A DNA stretch of 64,000 bases. Source: Pseudeuparius sepicola. Lineage: Eukaryota; Arthropoda; Insecta; Coleoptera; Anthribidae. The notes beneath the pieces are model-generated. The model saw only the letters and a program-made list of their open reading frames with translations, did no database searches and was not told the DNA's origin. The DNA is taken from NCBI GenBank assembly GCA_963920635.1, contig OY987298.1:42315787-42379786 (forward strand), given 5' to 3'. A program made the translations under genes and the position numbers. Of the stretch, positions 22,165-33,537 are shown one piece after another. The number at the start of each line of letters is the position of its first letter. The first letter of the stretch is position 1.

Positions 22165-24018
22165 CAAATTGTACTGGCAGCTCTAAAGGTGCCTGACGTT
22201 CAATGTGTAAGAATATATCCATAATGAGAAATCGAGTAAGTAGAAAAGGGAGAGGTATAAATTCGACGTTGCTACTACTCGAGAGCAATAAAACCAGCAA
22301 CTAGGGTAGGGAGAGGCACGAGCGAATAGTAAATGGAATGTGATTAAAATAAAATATTATAATCAAGGAATGAAGTAGTATGGGAGGTGGTGGGGTGAAG
22401 CGCGGTCTGATTGAATAATAGAGGCGGCGCCAGGCCTCCACTGAGGGATTCCTCACCTCATTTATTACTTGGGAGAACAAACGTATGTCCTAGATTTTTA
22501 AAATCTTAAATTCATTGGCAAATCTGCAGGGAGACAAGCTGCTACGTGTCTGAAACAATATTTTTATTTTAAAGATGACGATTTACACTGTTCGAGAGAA
22601 AGTGCAAATCATAAAATGGTATTTCATGTGCCCTAATGTTGAAGAGGTTATTGCGAGCTTCATGTTTGCCTTTGAACACCGTCCATAGTACCCACCATTT
22701 CTACTGTACGCAAAATCGTGCATAAATGGAAAACTACCAGATATTTAACTGAAAAGAGAAATGTGGCGATGATCGACAAGGTGATCGTGGAAGAGTTCTT
22801 TTTGACAACGAAATTAATGTTGTACGGTGGCCGAAATTAGTGAACCCTGTTCTAGTCGGAAAATAGCCGGAAGAAGTTGATTGTAACGCTCGTATACTGT
22901 TCGAAGCATTAAAGAAAAATGGCTACAAGTTTTATAAAATTTAAGTTACGCAGGAAATTTTTCCCGAGGACTGTAATAGACGCGTCGAATTTTGTGAAGC
23001 CATTATATAGGGAGAAAGCCGATGGAGACGAACATTTTATCCAAAATATTTAATTTTCTGATGAAAGTTTGTTTTCCTTGCAAGGTCATCACAATCCTTC
23101 GGTAGTACGTTACTGGTTTCGGGAAAATAAACAGCTTTTGCTGGCTTTGCATAACCAGTACCCTCAAAAATTAAATGTTTGGGAGGGATATTAAATGATA
23201 ACATGATTGGCCCTTTTTTATTGATGACTAACAGCTGAAAAGTATTTGGAAAAACCAGTACTTGGAAAAAGCAGATTATTCCTGAAGTATGAGCATTGCC
23301 AATCAACTTCGATATATAGTGTGGTTTCACCAAGTGTTTTTGGAAACCACATTTCCAAACCGGTTCATTTCCATGCGGGGTACAATTAATTGGTCTCCAC
23401 GATCACCCACTGAAATAACATGAAAGATATAATGTGTAAATATTTCCCCTGAAGTCTGAATTTTACAATCGGCTTGGGTACTCCGAAGCACAGCAGGGTG
23501 ATATTTTCGAACATTTAATTTAAATATCTGCTTGCACGTTTTTTAAAATATCTGTTAATTTTTGAGAATAACTTTTTAGTTGATTTTTGAAATATTAATT
23601 TTATTTCTTGCCGTATAGCAGCAAATAAATTATTCAACATTTTCGATAAATTACGCATTTAATGTAGGTATTGAGGAACACCTGTATTAAATGTGTTACT
23701 TTTATTATTAATTCAAATTGCGATCACAAAAATAGGAACGCGCTGTGTACTGTGAAATCGTACTGACCTTCCACAAATGATCGATTTTGGAAGCTATACA
23801 CCTCTTTTCTTACTTGATGTTAATGCCAGCCCACCGCGATGGGTTGACCTTTGGTCTGTGGTTGAATCGCTTAAATTGTTTTATTAGAAAGTAGTGGCAA
23901 CTGGCAACGTCGCATTTATACATGTCCCTTTTCCTTTTATACTTATTCGATTTTTCATTATGGATATATCCTTACACATTGAAGGCCAGGCGACACCTTT
24001 AGAGCTGCCAGTACAGTG
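22165..24018. mobile_element. Decayed transposon with ~120-bp inverted repeats
   Basis: The left arm at about 22,165-22,285 (GTACTGGCAGCTCTAAAGG...) matches, inverted, the right arm at about 23,890-24,018 (...CCTTTAGAGCTGCCAGTAC). Both include AATATATCCATAATGA-like and AAAAGGGA segments. The transposase remnant at 22,575-23,420 lies between them. I read this as a single old element of about 1.85 kb; the arms are diverged. Confidence 0.65.
22575..23420 (+). pseudogene. Tc1/mariner-like transposase remnant
   Basis: Fragments in several frames keep the order of an insect mariner-like transposase. They are an N-terminal TIYTVREKVQIIKWYF..PNVEE segment, a middle EEIFPEDCNRR..FCEA-like segment, then FSDESLFSLQGHHN and YWFRENK, and finally a segment like QYPQKLNVW. 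Stop codons and shifts break it repeatedly. It belongs to the 22,165-24,018 inverted-repeat element. No function is possible. Confidence 0.75.
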
Positions 24019-26520
24019 TAATATCTCGTACCTACTAATCTATACCATTATATTTATTTCAAAAGTACTCAGAAACGAAGATAACATTATTATCTTCAAA
24101 ATGGTACCTATTATGAGAAAATTAAATCGGTGTATTATTCCTATTATTAGTCATATCTACATGTTTGCAAAATTTATAACAATATTTTCTTATTTTTAGA
24201 TTGATTTGAGTGTGTAGAGAACGTACCCTTAACCATTTTTTCTAAGGGAAATCGGCAGGTGACCTTGTAGTTGCCATTCTGCAGTGTGGCCAATTTAGTA
24301 ACCTTAAGAGCTGTCACAACATCCGTTGGTACTTTTCAGATTGTTTTGTTGGACTAAAACCCCTTAAAGTTAACATCATTTGAGGTTAATTTGAAGAAGG
24401 CGAAGATATCTAAGTATTGTTAACTGTATATTAATTGAAGAAAAAGCCTCAGTAAATGCACAAAATGATGGTCAGTTCGAACACACAAAGCAAGTGTTTT
24501 GACTTTTGATTTCAAGAATTCGTTTTGAATAGTTGTTTTGAATTAGAAATCTTCATGTTTTTAGGTTTTCAAGAGAAGACATGCTTCGGGAATAACTGGA
24601 TGCATTAGCTAGAAACAGCAACCACTCCACTTGCTTCATTAAATTGCAACGAAAACACAAGCATTCAGTTGCTTCTGGGGTGACTAGTTTGGAGTATTGT
24701 GAGGGTGATAATAATTATTATTATCTTAGATGAAAAAAAACTGTTCTACTTGTTTTAAATCCCGCTCTTGAAAAAAATGTGTGCGTGAGCGAATTATTCC
24801 CGTGAAAAGTGAATACATGGAGTGTGATAAGATCTACACCTCGTTCTGTGTCACGAGTGATGGATGATGCAGCTGAAACTATACCTTTCGCAAGATTTAG
24901 AATTAATGAACTCCAGACAACCCACTAAAAATAGCTAAATGCCACCACTAGACTTCTGCTAACTACTTTATCTCTTACAGAGCATTCAACATCCAAGCCC
25001 AGTCGACCGTGGGAAGATGTAGGTCGTTGGCTAGTGTCTTAAGGTAAATAATGGCTTTATTAAACGACTATGACGAGCGACACGTATCGGACACGGAAAA
25101 AATGTAATGAACGAACATGACTGCGACCGTCTAATGATGAAAATCGCCGATAAGCCGGACACGTGAGGCGCAACTACGTATTCGTCGACCAGGGAGATGC
25201 TTATCAAATAATGTGTGTAAATAACGCGTAAACTTCGTGTACGAAGAATAATGGATTATTGTTTCAATTATTCAACCGCCAATAGGCCCTCGCGTTGGCA
25301 CGTTGCTTGCTTATTTATCTTGCTAAAGGGTCAAAATACTCGTAGATAGCCGATTTAGAATGAATGAAAGGAGTAGATATACTAGTGGATAACGTGGCTG
25401 CTTTTGTGAGTCGAAATAACGGAATTTTATTTCATTACGAAATTGAAATTATATTGAAAATGATATTGAATTGAGAACTTGTTTATGCAGAAAGATGGGA
25501 CTCACACCGGAGTGTATAAGATGCTTAATCAGGATCATCAAGGAATTGGGTCTCATGAATCAGGAGCGCCAAAAAGCAAGGGCTATACCAAAACACCTGT
25601 TAAAATTGAAGAATAAAATGTCAAATGAGCATTGGCCAAAACAAACCACCATTCGTTTTCTTCAAGTAATATCTCTAAATGTTGTCAAACTCAGTCCGTT
25701 CCATTTTCTTATCACTTAAGTACGGTTAATTTGTAAATTTTATTTTTCAAATTTTGTAGTAAACAGTCATTACAAAACAAGAGTGCACTTTTGTTACAGA
25801 ATAAAAAGGTGAACTAAAATGATGAACCTACACAACCAAAAAGATAACCTCAAAAAAGTTTCGAGTAAAATCACGATCCAGAAACAGTGACGCCATCAGT
25901 AAGATATGCATTCTCAATAGGATAAAAGCGAACTCTGTCGGATTTTTAGTATGTCCTATTAATTTCAGGACACCTCGTATATATGTAGGTATAGTTTAAG
26001 TGATTTTCTTACCAGTATGTGAGAATTCTTCATCTTCTCTTTCGAAAAATATTATCTCGAATCGCGATTGGATAATCCATAAGCCATAAAAGAAAAAGGC
26101 AAACAGATAGGTGTTCGTAGACATTTCTTATACCCAGGATTAGTTAATAGTTAGGTATGTTTATTCTGTCTAATTGTCAAATAACAAAAGTTGTCCTCCT
26201 TTTGACTTTTTGCACAAGTGAATTTGAAGTGAAATGTACATGAAGTGATCTGATAGTGAAATGATTTTTTTATTGGTAAATGGAACAGTGTACGACCACG
26301 TTATCTATAATCTAACCCTTGAATGAATTTTTCAATATTTTTCACCACCTTAACCCCAGAAACACTCAAAACCAACACAAATTACATAAAAATCGATTTG
26401 CTGCGTAAATTGATCACTTCATAATCAACTGAACATTTGTAAAAGGAACACTCGATGTCAGCTGATGTGATCTCAAAGTGATTCGAAATCGATTTGAGAT
26501 CACTTAAAACTGTAAAAGGA
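24019..26520. other. Wnt intron with one shared dispersed repeat
   Basis: At about 24,640-24,715 lies a sequence (CACAAGCATTCAGTTGCTTC...AGTTTGGAGTATTGTGAGGG) that recurs inverted at about 62,660-62,745, so it is a dispersed repeat. The stretch 25,060-25,330 is non-repetitive, moderately GC-rich and carries homeodomain-like TAATGGATTATTG sequence, which could be regulatory. No gene is supported. Confidence 0.4.
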
Positions 26521-26529
26521 GGACGGCTA

Positions 26530-26795
26530 ATATTGTACTAGATTTCAATAATAACAGTCCAAATTCGTTGCCTTGGTTAAAACTTTTATTGTTTAGCCAA
26601 CCTTTATCTTTAGCCAAGAATATACTTCCTCCTCCAAAAATCGCACTAAAATCGCGTTCCACGCTTCAATATGCTTCCAGGCCCAATTCCCATTGCTTAT
26701 AATATACTCAAATGGAAGACTGGAGACTACTCTAGAATATTCCTGGCCAATATGATAGTTGCACAAACCATAAAGTTCTAGCAAAATCCTAGAAC
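26530..26795. repeat. Dispersed repeat, copy 1
   Basis: Shares several blocks with 29,080-29,305: CAATAATAACAGTCCAAA, TCGTTGCCTTGGTTA, ACTACTCTAGAATATTCCT and AAGTTCTAGCAAA. The copies are in the same orientation and about 2.5 kb apart. The family is unknown and no coding region is seen. Confidence 0.6.
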
Positions 26796-29079
26796 ACCTA
26801 TGGAAGCTCCACAGGGAAAACTAAAAGAAAATGAGGCCTTGGGGGCCTCAGATCAACAAAGATGTAACGGAATATGCATCCAAACTCCCAACTAATAATA
26901 AAAATTATAAAACTGTAAGTAGAATACCGAAACTGAAAATTTACCTGCCAAATCTTTGAGTAGGTTAGAAGTTAGAAAACAGTGCAAACATGTTCATTAA
27001 GAGCTGATACCTACAGGTAACAACTTTAGAAGCATTTTTCATTACAATATTTTAATAAGATGGCTCATTACTCGAGATAGGTAAAATATAAGACATGCTT
27101 ATTTATTGGGGTAAAAAATACTGCATGGGAGTTAATGAATATTTTAAAAACAAAAAGTCCTTTTGTTCTGTTACTCTGGTAACAAATTTTATACGTATAA
27201 ATTTCTTATTAAGGTTGTTTTCTGATGGCTTATATCTTCCAAACGATTGGAACAAACATATTTACGTATATTGTTGTAAACGTGAAGAAACGTAGATTTC
27301 TACACCTAACCCCTGAAACTTTATTATTTGATGTTCAGATTTGGTCTTTCTATCTTGTCGCATAAAAAAGTTGCGTTTTCCGGCGAAATCGAGTAGGCCA
27401 TGGAATTTTTTTCTCCGCATTTCCCAATGATTCTACCCTGGCAACCCAACAAAAGAAACCCGAGTCTTGTATCTCTAAGACAAAAAAGTAGCACTTGTTG
27501 TGAGAAAATCGAGGTATAGCCATGAAAAAATTTCGTCGTTCAAACAAACAAACAAACACTTTTAATGGACAAACAATAAAACAAAAACTGACGTTTATTT
27601 GACAACTGTCGTTTTTTGTTTTTTGGTCGAATCCCAGTAATAAAAAAGAAAAAAAGAAAATACTATTGTGAACACACATTGCACGCGGAAAGGCATTACA
27701 CTCCTTTTTTTAACTTTTGAAAGTTAATCCTATAACAACCTTAATCCTAAAAGTAAACTAACCGGCCCGTTATTATTGTACATCAACGCGATGATGTTAG
27801 AATTTAATGTAACCTGAATTCTCATAAACGAACAGTTTATTTTTAGTTAACGATCTCACCCAGACTTCGTTTCTCAGGGGTTACCTCCAAACTTGATGTT
27901 TGAAGGGCTCCAATACTGTATGTAGCAGAGCAGCTATCATATGGTCTTAATGCCAATTCGTAAGTATGGAAAGGTCATTAATACTGAAATGTGAAACTTA
28001 GATGCTGCCATGCACATATTATTTCAATATTGACGGAAATCACAAAGATGTGATAAATACAAGTGTGGCTACCTGCACCAATACTACACGTATGGTGCCT
28101 AATTTGTACAAGCCGACAGCTCGCCTCGGCGTACGCTTGTTACGTGTTCATTACTATCGAAACGGACAGGTGGATTGAAATCAACAGGGAATATTTAATA
28201 ATAACCATAAATTAGTTACGGATTTTGTAATGCCACAGAAATTGCCGTCCCGGAATGAAATTTACTGCGGCTATATAATCATCATTAAACCAGTGATTGC
28301 CACAAAAATATGGTAGCTCGATAGCCGCATTTTATGCCGCGTCCGACGACTCAAATTTCAATTTACGATTTTGTCGGTGGATACATGTATTCTCAATATG
28401 GATTATTATTTTATATTACACTGAAGAATCTTAAGTTTTAAATGCATGATGATAATGTCTGTACCTAATGAACTCGAATGTGGGGCCAAACACCTCTGAT
28501 ATTTCCAGGAAGAAAAGATAAATATAAGCGCCAGAAGCACAAATTGAAGCGAATGAAGCCATTCTCTTAGTACCTTAATGGCATGTATTATTGATAATAG
28601 AAGATAAGAACAACCCAGAAAATATAACCTACCACAGAAGCCTGATCAGCATGGAACAGGTAAAATACCTATAGGAGCTACATCTCAGTGTCGTGTCTTG
28701 TCTTGAAATTGTGCAAATAAGGTCGATACCTGTGCATCTTTTTCTTTTTTTTTTTATGAAATACATTAGTTAGGTACGAGTGCACTAGCACCTATGAGTG
28801 GAGAGTAGTTGGAGGTAGTGCCTCCTAATTAGAACTTGCGTGTGCTTTTGACAATTTTATGGATTAAAGCAAAAACGGATTATAATAAAAATGAAAATCT
28901 TTGAAATTGGTATTATATTTTCCATTTTAGTAAAAAGTAGTAACGCCAATGCCAATCATGTTCGTCTAGGAAATGTCTAGGTCTTCTGTGGGGTAGCGTA
29001 GGAATTGTGCGATAAGTATACATGCATCTACTGAAAGTCGATAGGAATCTTGGTTTCGTACAGTTTTTGCGTATAGTAC
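26796..29079. other. Wnt intron, no gene recognised
   Basis: 27,350-27,560 contains two loosely similar copies of a segment with AAAAAAGTTGCG.../AAAAAAGTAGCA and CGAAATCGAGTAGGCC/GAAAATCGAGGTATAGCC, perhaps a repeat 3' end, followed by a short (CAAA)n run. The region 28,200-28,420 is non-repetitive and could be conserved. Otherwise I see nothing. Confidence 0.4.
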
Positions 29080-29305
29080 CTGATTTCAACAATAACAATC
29101 CAAACTCGTTGCCTTGGTTACCACCTTTATTGCAAAATTAAAAAAAAAATTAACTTGGCAGGCACTGTCACTTGCAGCAAAATCACTGTCTAACCTTTTA
29201 CTTCTATCCAGGCTAAGATATATAGGTACCAAGACTACTCTAGAATATTCCTAGCCAATGATAGATACAAAAATCATAAAGTTCTAGCAAACTTCTAGGA
29301 TATTT
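29080..29305. repeat. Dispersed repeat, copy 2
   Basis: Second copy of the repeat at 26,530-26,795, with an internal gap. Confidence 0.6.
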
Positions 29306-29913
29306 TAAGAGTACAGGCATTACTTCCCAGAGATTTTCCAAAGCGTGTGAACTTTTATCAGTGGTATCTTCTATCAGAAACATGCGGTAAAATACAAAAC
29401 GACTTATCGTGATCAAAAATTTAAATTTTGACACCCGTATATTTTTAGGTACCTGCATGCGTTTTGGACCCCCTTTACATGAACTTTTTGTCGTATTTTT
29501 CGATGTTCTTTCAGCCGTCGAAGTAACTCTGTTTTTTGAAACACCCCCTGTAGCCTAACTTTCATTGCCAACCATGCAAACAAAAATTCAGCACTGGATG
29601 ATAGTAAGTATTATTTAAAAGATCAGGGTGTGTAGTTTATAGTTGCTTTTAGGTACAAACGGAACAATAGGAAAGTTGCATGCGTAATTTCTATCCACAT
29701 GTGGTTAAAATTTTTTACATCATGATTGAATAACCCTGTATTTCAAAATCATGAAACTTCCCTATTGAAAAACCAACGGATTTATACGTATTATGCAAAA
29801 ACCGACTTGCCAAATATTCACCTACGATGGTGACGACACTCAACTTGATATGGCCTTTATCTTTCGGAGGTTACGATATCACATAATATGATAAAAATCC
29901 AGTCAAGATTATA

Positions 29914-30128
29914 CACTCAGGTGCAAAAAAACGGGCCACCTATATATTTTCGTATCCTCGTTTTAAATGTACAACAATATATATTATTTTCCTTTATTTA
30001 TGTTATTGTTTATTAAAAGAAGAATAGGAAGTCCTTTTTATCAATTAAAAATCAGGTTTAAACTGAAAAAAAAAATACAACCGGTTTTGAAAAAATATTA
30101 GGTGGCCCGGTTTTTTTGCACCTGAGTG
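29914..30128. mobile_element. 215-bp Tc1/mariner-type MITE
   Basis: The ends CACTCAGGTGCAAAAAAACG and its inverted copy match over about 30 bp with a single inserted base, and TA flanks each side (29,912-29,913 and 30,129-30,130). The interior is AT-rich and non-coding. Confidence 0.88.
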
Positions 30129-30129
30129 T

Positions 30130-30914
30130 ATTTATAGCGTCATAAACAGATGAAGAGATTTTTACTTTTGCCTTCGGTACTTTACCGTAGATTGTTTTAT
30201 AATGGTTATGTTAAAAAAACACAATTTCAGTAGTCACAACCACAACAACCTAGCAATTATAAGCATTAAACATAATATTACTTCCATCGTTTTCAACGAA
30301 GAACGATAATAATAGACAGATGACCACAAGTAAAAAGAAAAGTAATCTTCTCAGTCAACGTGGAGCACTATAATTATTCTCTGCTATTTGTAAGTAAACA
30401 TGGAATCTTCTTTCTTCTCGTTGAATTGGTCCCGGCAATTATACGTTTTAAAACTTGTAATTTACAATCATTTCCTGTACCGTCCGTCCCCATTCATGGG
30501 TTACCTTTTGAAATTATATAATAGTTTATTTCATATTTCGTTAGGTATGCGCCTTATTTTATTTTAATGGGGCACATCATAATGCGTCTCTCGGTTCCAC
30601 AGAAAATGAAGAGAACCTACATAAATTTCCGGTACTGCTACAACGAGACACTACATAGATCACAATGTTAGACAATGTGATCTCTAGTATAATGTCTACT
30701 TTTGTCAACACATAATTGACATTTCTGATTTTAATCAAATACAAAATGTTTTAGGCCTTATGTCTTTGTGATATAAATTGGTATGTCTTTTTACTTAAAA
30801 GGGAATTTGCATATTTTTATGTCCGAAAATCTAAACATATCTGGTATCGTTTATCTAATTTAAATTGAAACACTTTACGTGCTAGCGGCACATCGACGAT
30901 TCTTGAAATAAACG
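30130..30914. other. Wnt intron, nothing recognised
   Basis: AT-rich DNA up to the start of the foldback element. No gene or repeat supported. Confidence 0.5.
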
Positions 30915-31587
30915 GCAATTTGTGATACCAAGGAGGTGCCACTTGGTACAGTTGTTCCACATTTTCCGTGTGGGTAGATTCTATAGGGGGTGGGGATAAA
31001 TTTAATGTTAAAATTTGTAAAAAATTAAAGAGACGCGAGCTGTGTGGTCGATTCCTCATGATTTCGACTCGAGGAAATGCGATCCGAAAACCAGAAGTCG
31101 GTCAAAAGTAGTCATTTTAAAAAATGTCTGACCCGCTACCTATTAATGTTTCTAACGCACACAGGGTCATGTGAGATGTCGGTATTTATGTTTTTGAGGC
31201 CGGCGAGTTCATTTATGGCAACGAAAGTGACCTTCGGTCACCGGAAGTGGGCTCTAGGCACCGGAAGGGAGCTCCAGGCGCCGGAAGAAGCTCCCGTGCT
31301 GCACTTTCTGAAGAAAGGGGAGCTACAGTAACACAGTGGCACGGAGGATAATGATTGCGATATGTTTCAGGTAATTCGTAGTGAATAATTCGCTTAAATT
31401 ATTATATGTTAATAAAGCTTCAATATACAGGGTGTCTACTTTTAAACATATAGAAATCCATTATTTTTCGAGATAATCACCTGGACTTCCTTTTTTCTTC
31501 GAGGCTTTTAAAAACCGCTTATTTTCACCTTCGTGCCATTTTAAAAATGCAGATCCAGGGCCGGCTACGATTTTTTTATATCCCCGA

Positions 31588-32189
31588 AGTAGTAATACAA
31601 AGAGAGTTCTAACCCACGACCTTGAAAAAAGCGTGCAAAGTGGCTACGTCATGCCCGAGGTCACGTGACGTCACCGGATGACCCCAGTTGACCCCTAGAT
31701 CCTGATAGGTTAACCTTTGACCTTTGGGCCACGTGTGACCCCCAGTTGACCCCCCCCCCACTCCAACGACGGGGCAACCCCCACTCCAACGGCTTGGTGG
31801 GGTGAGGTCTATATATTCGTGCGCAAGAGCAGTTTTCCCGTTATATACACTTACAATTTCCTACAGTCTGATTTGCCGAGTTCAAAATGCAGTCGTTCCT
31901 GAATCACCTGAACAAGAATTTGATCGTCAAGAAATTCGAAAGCGTTCAAAATATGGAGGTGGATGAAAATTTTCAAATCACGAGCGTGGACAAAGTGAAC
32001 ACGCAATACGGAGAGAAGGTCTACGTCGAGTTCGAAGAATTTAAGACGGTGCTGCCGCAACGATACACGGCCGAGTTTACGCCCCAACGGATCGAAGAAA
32101 TTAACAGGGATATCGGTAACGGAAGGAGGTATTACATCAAGAGTCTTGGGCCCGTCGGCCTATCTACAAATATCGAATTTATTGTAGAA
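31588..32189 (+). repeat. Polinton left TIR
   Basis: 602 bp, matching the right TIR inverted with about 2-3% visible difference. It includes a CACGTGACGTCACC segment, a C-run, a TATATATT box at 31,810-31,817 and nearly the whole of a small gene. Confidence 0.95.
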
Positions 32190-32192
32190 TGA
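31887..32192 (+). CDS. TIR-encoded small protein, left copy
   Basis: 101 residues starting MQSFLNHLNKNLIVKKFES. The start is the first ATG after a TATATATT box 70 bp upstream. The protein is soluble-looking, charged, and contains VYVEFEEFKTVLPQRYTAEF and a GRRYYIKSLGP-like end. I do not recognise the family. Placing the gene inside the TIR means the element carries two copies reading inward. The left copy ends at the TIR edge (TGA made by the first bases beyond the repeat), the right one is a residue longer. It may be an early regulatory or DNA-binding protein, but that is a guess. Confidence 0.75.
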   Translation: MQSFLNHLNKNLIVKKFESVQNMEVDENFQITSVDKVNTQYGEKVYVEFEEFKTVLPQRYTAEFTPQRIEEINRDIGNGRRYYIKSLGPVGLSTNIEFIVE

Positions 32193-32326
32193 GAAAACTG
32201 GACATTTGAAAAATTTGAATGTGATATGCTGTAGTTAATAGGAAAATATAACAAATATGTATAATAATTGATTTCTAATAAACGTTTAAAAGCCATTTGT
32301 TTGTTTTTTCAAATCTTGGAAAAAGG

Positions 32327-32362
32327 TATAAATAAAACTCATCGTTGTTCGTTCAGCTCAGT
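32327..32362 (+). promoter_or_regulatory. Core promoter of the PLA2-domain gene
   Basis: TATAAATA at 32,327-32,334 followed by the arthropod initiator TCAGT at 32,358-32,362, a spacing of 31 bp. The ATG follows 4 bp later, so the leader is very short. Confidence 0.7.
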
Positions 32363-32365
32363 GTG

Positions 32366-33157
32366 ATGTCGTCTTTCGCTGGAAGTGGATTGGTTAATAG
32401 CGTCATCAATAGGTTGCCAGTCGAATTACACCTTCCCGGCTACCAGTACTGCGGTCCAGGAACAAAGTTGGAGAAACGCCTTGCTCGTGGAGATCCCGGC
32501 ATCAATAAGCTAGACGCCGCTTGCAAAGATCACGACATCGCATATTCCAAAAATAAGTCTCTGGAAGAGAGACATAAAGCAGACAAAGAATTGGAAAATC
32601 GAGCGTGGGAGCGAGTGGTATCGAGGGACGCTAAATTCGACGAAAAAGCTGCCGCGTGGTTCGTTACAAATACGATGAAGGTCAAACGCAAGGTCGGTAT
32701 GGGCATAAATAAGCGCCCGGTTTCGTTTAAAAGAGACATCGTCAAAAAAGTTGAAAGATCTCTGAAAAAAAATTTGAGCAACAGTCAGTTGAATGACATG
32801 AAGCACTTGAAGAAAGCGTCGTTGGTTGCTTTAAAAGCGGCACGAATAGCCGTTAAGAAGGCGGGTGGAAAGAGGAACGTGAAAATTCCTCGCACAATTC
32901 CGTTCCAGCATACCGGCGGATTTCTTCCTTTACTACCCCTCCTAGGTGCCTTGGGCGCCCTTGGTTCGGTGGCAGGCGGTGCCGGTGCTGTAGCCAAGAC
33001 AATTATCGACGCAAATAATGCGAAGAAGCTTTTGGAAGAACAAAAACGGCATAATCGGTCGATGGAAGCCATCGGAAAGGAAGGCTCCGGCTTATATTTA
33101 CGTAAAAATAAGAATGGATTAGGACTGTTCCTTAAGAAACAAAAAAACTCCCAATGA
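32366..33157 (+). CDS. Phospholipase A2-domain minor virion protein
   Basis: 263 residues from the ATG that follows the TATA/initiator pair. Residues ~20-75 match the viral PLA2 fold known from parvovirus VP1: a YCGPG calcium loop at 28-32 and a catalytic CKDHDIAY with His56-Asp57. The middle is strongly basic. Residues ~180-220 form a Gly/Ala/Leu-rich hydrophobic segment (LLGALGALGSVAGGAGAV), then a GSGLYL..NKNGLGLFL tail resembling adenovirus-type minor core/capsid precursors cut by adenain. In related elements such a protein is thought to help the particle cross endosomal membranes. Its stop overlaps the protease start by ATGA, implying coupled translation. Confidence 0.85.
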   Translation: MSSFAGSGLVNSVINRLPVELHLPGYQYCGPGTKLEKRLARGDPGINKLDAACKDHDIAYSKNKSLEERHKADKELENRAWERVVSRDAKFDEKAAAWFVTNTMKVKRKVGMGINKRPVSFKRDIVKKVERSLKKNLSNSQLNDMKHLKKASLVALKAARIAVKKAGGKRNVKIPRTIPFQHTGGFLPLLPLLGALGALGSVAGGAGAVAKTIIDANNAKKLLEEQKRHNRSMEAIGKEGSGLYLRKNKNGLGLFLKKQKNSQ

Positions 33158-33525
33158 AGCTACCCAATAGACCGCTGTCCGACGAAGATATATTGAATTA
33201 CGTCGAAATTTTAAAAATACCATATTTCAGAGGCGTCTTTATGAGAGATACACTTCCGTCGACGCCGAAAAATTACGAAGCGGCCATTTTAAATTTAGAC
33301 GTGCAACGCAACAAAGGAACGCATTGGGTAGCTTACAAAAAAAGAGGCTGTGCCGTAGAATATTTCGATAGCTTTGGCGCTTTGAAACCGCCCAAAGAAC
33401 TGATTCGATATTTTGGAAAGGGTGTCAAGGTCACGTACAATAACGACGCCTATCAAAATTTTAACGAAATAAATTGCGGTCATTTGTGCATTGAATTTCT
33501 CTATAAAAGGTGGGGGACAACTTAA
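33154..33525 (+). CDS. Adenain-type cysteine protease (PRO)
   Basis: 123 residues. His57 in GTHWVAY, Asp72 in YFDSFG, Gln101 and Cys108 in NCGHLC give the His-Asp/Glu-Gln-Cys arrangement of the adenovirus protease/Ulp1 family. It is short, as is usual for Polintons. It overlaps the upstream gene by four bases and lies 12 bp before the minor capsid gene, so it belongs to the morphogenesis block. It would cleave capsid or core precursors during maturation. All catalytic positions look intact. Confidence 0.93.
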   Translation: MKLPNRPLSDEDILNYVEILKIPYFRGVFMRDTLPSTPKNYEAAILNLDVQRNKGTHWVAYKKRGCAVEYFDSFGALKPPKELIRYFGKGVKVTYNNDAYQNFNEINCGHLCIEFLYKRWGTT

Positions 33526-33537
33526 AAGTCGCCAGTC

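Noticed and set aside
24975..25045. Possible plus-strand exon (CTCTTACAG...GTAAAT)
   Set aside because: Short, opposite to the Wnt exons, with no homology; splice-like words occur by chance.
30915..31587. Outer inverted repeats as very long Polinton TIRs
   Set aside because: The CCCCGA duplication and AGTAGT terminus put the Polinton edge at 31,588, and the outer arms are far more diverged than the inner TIRs.
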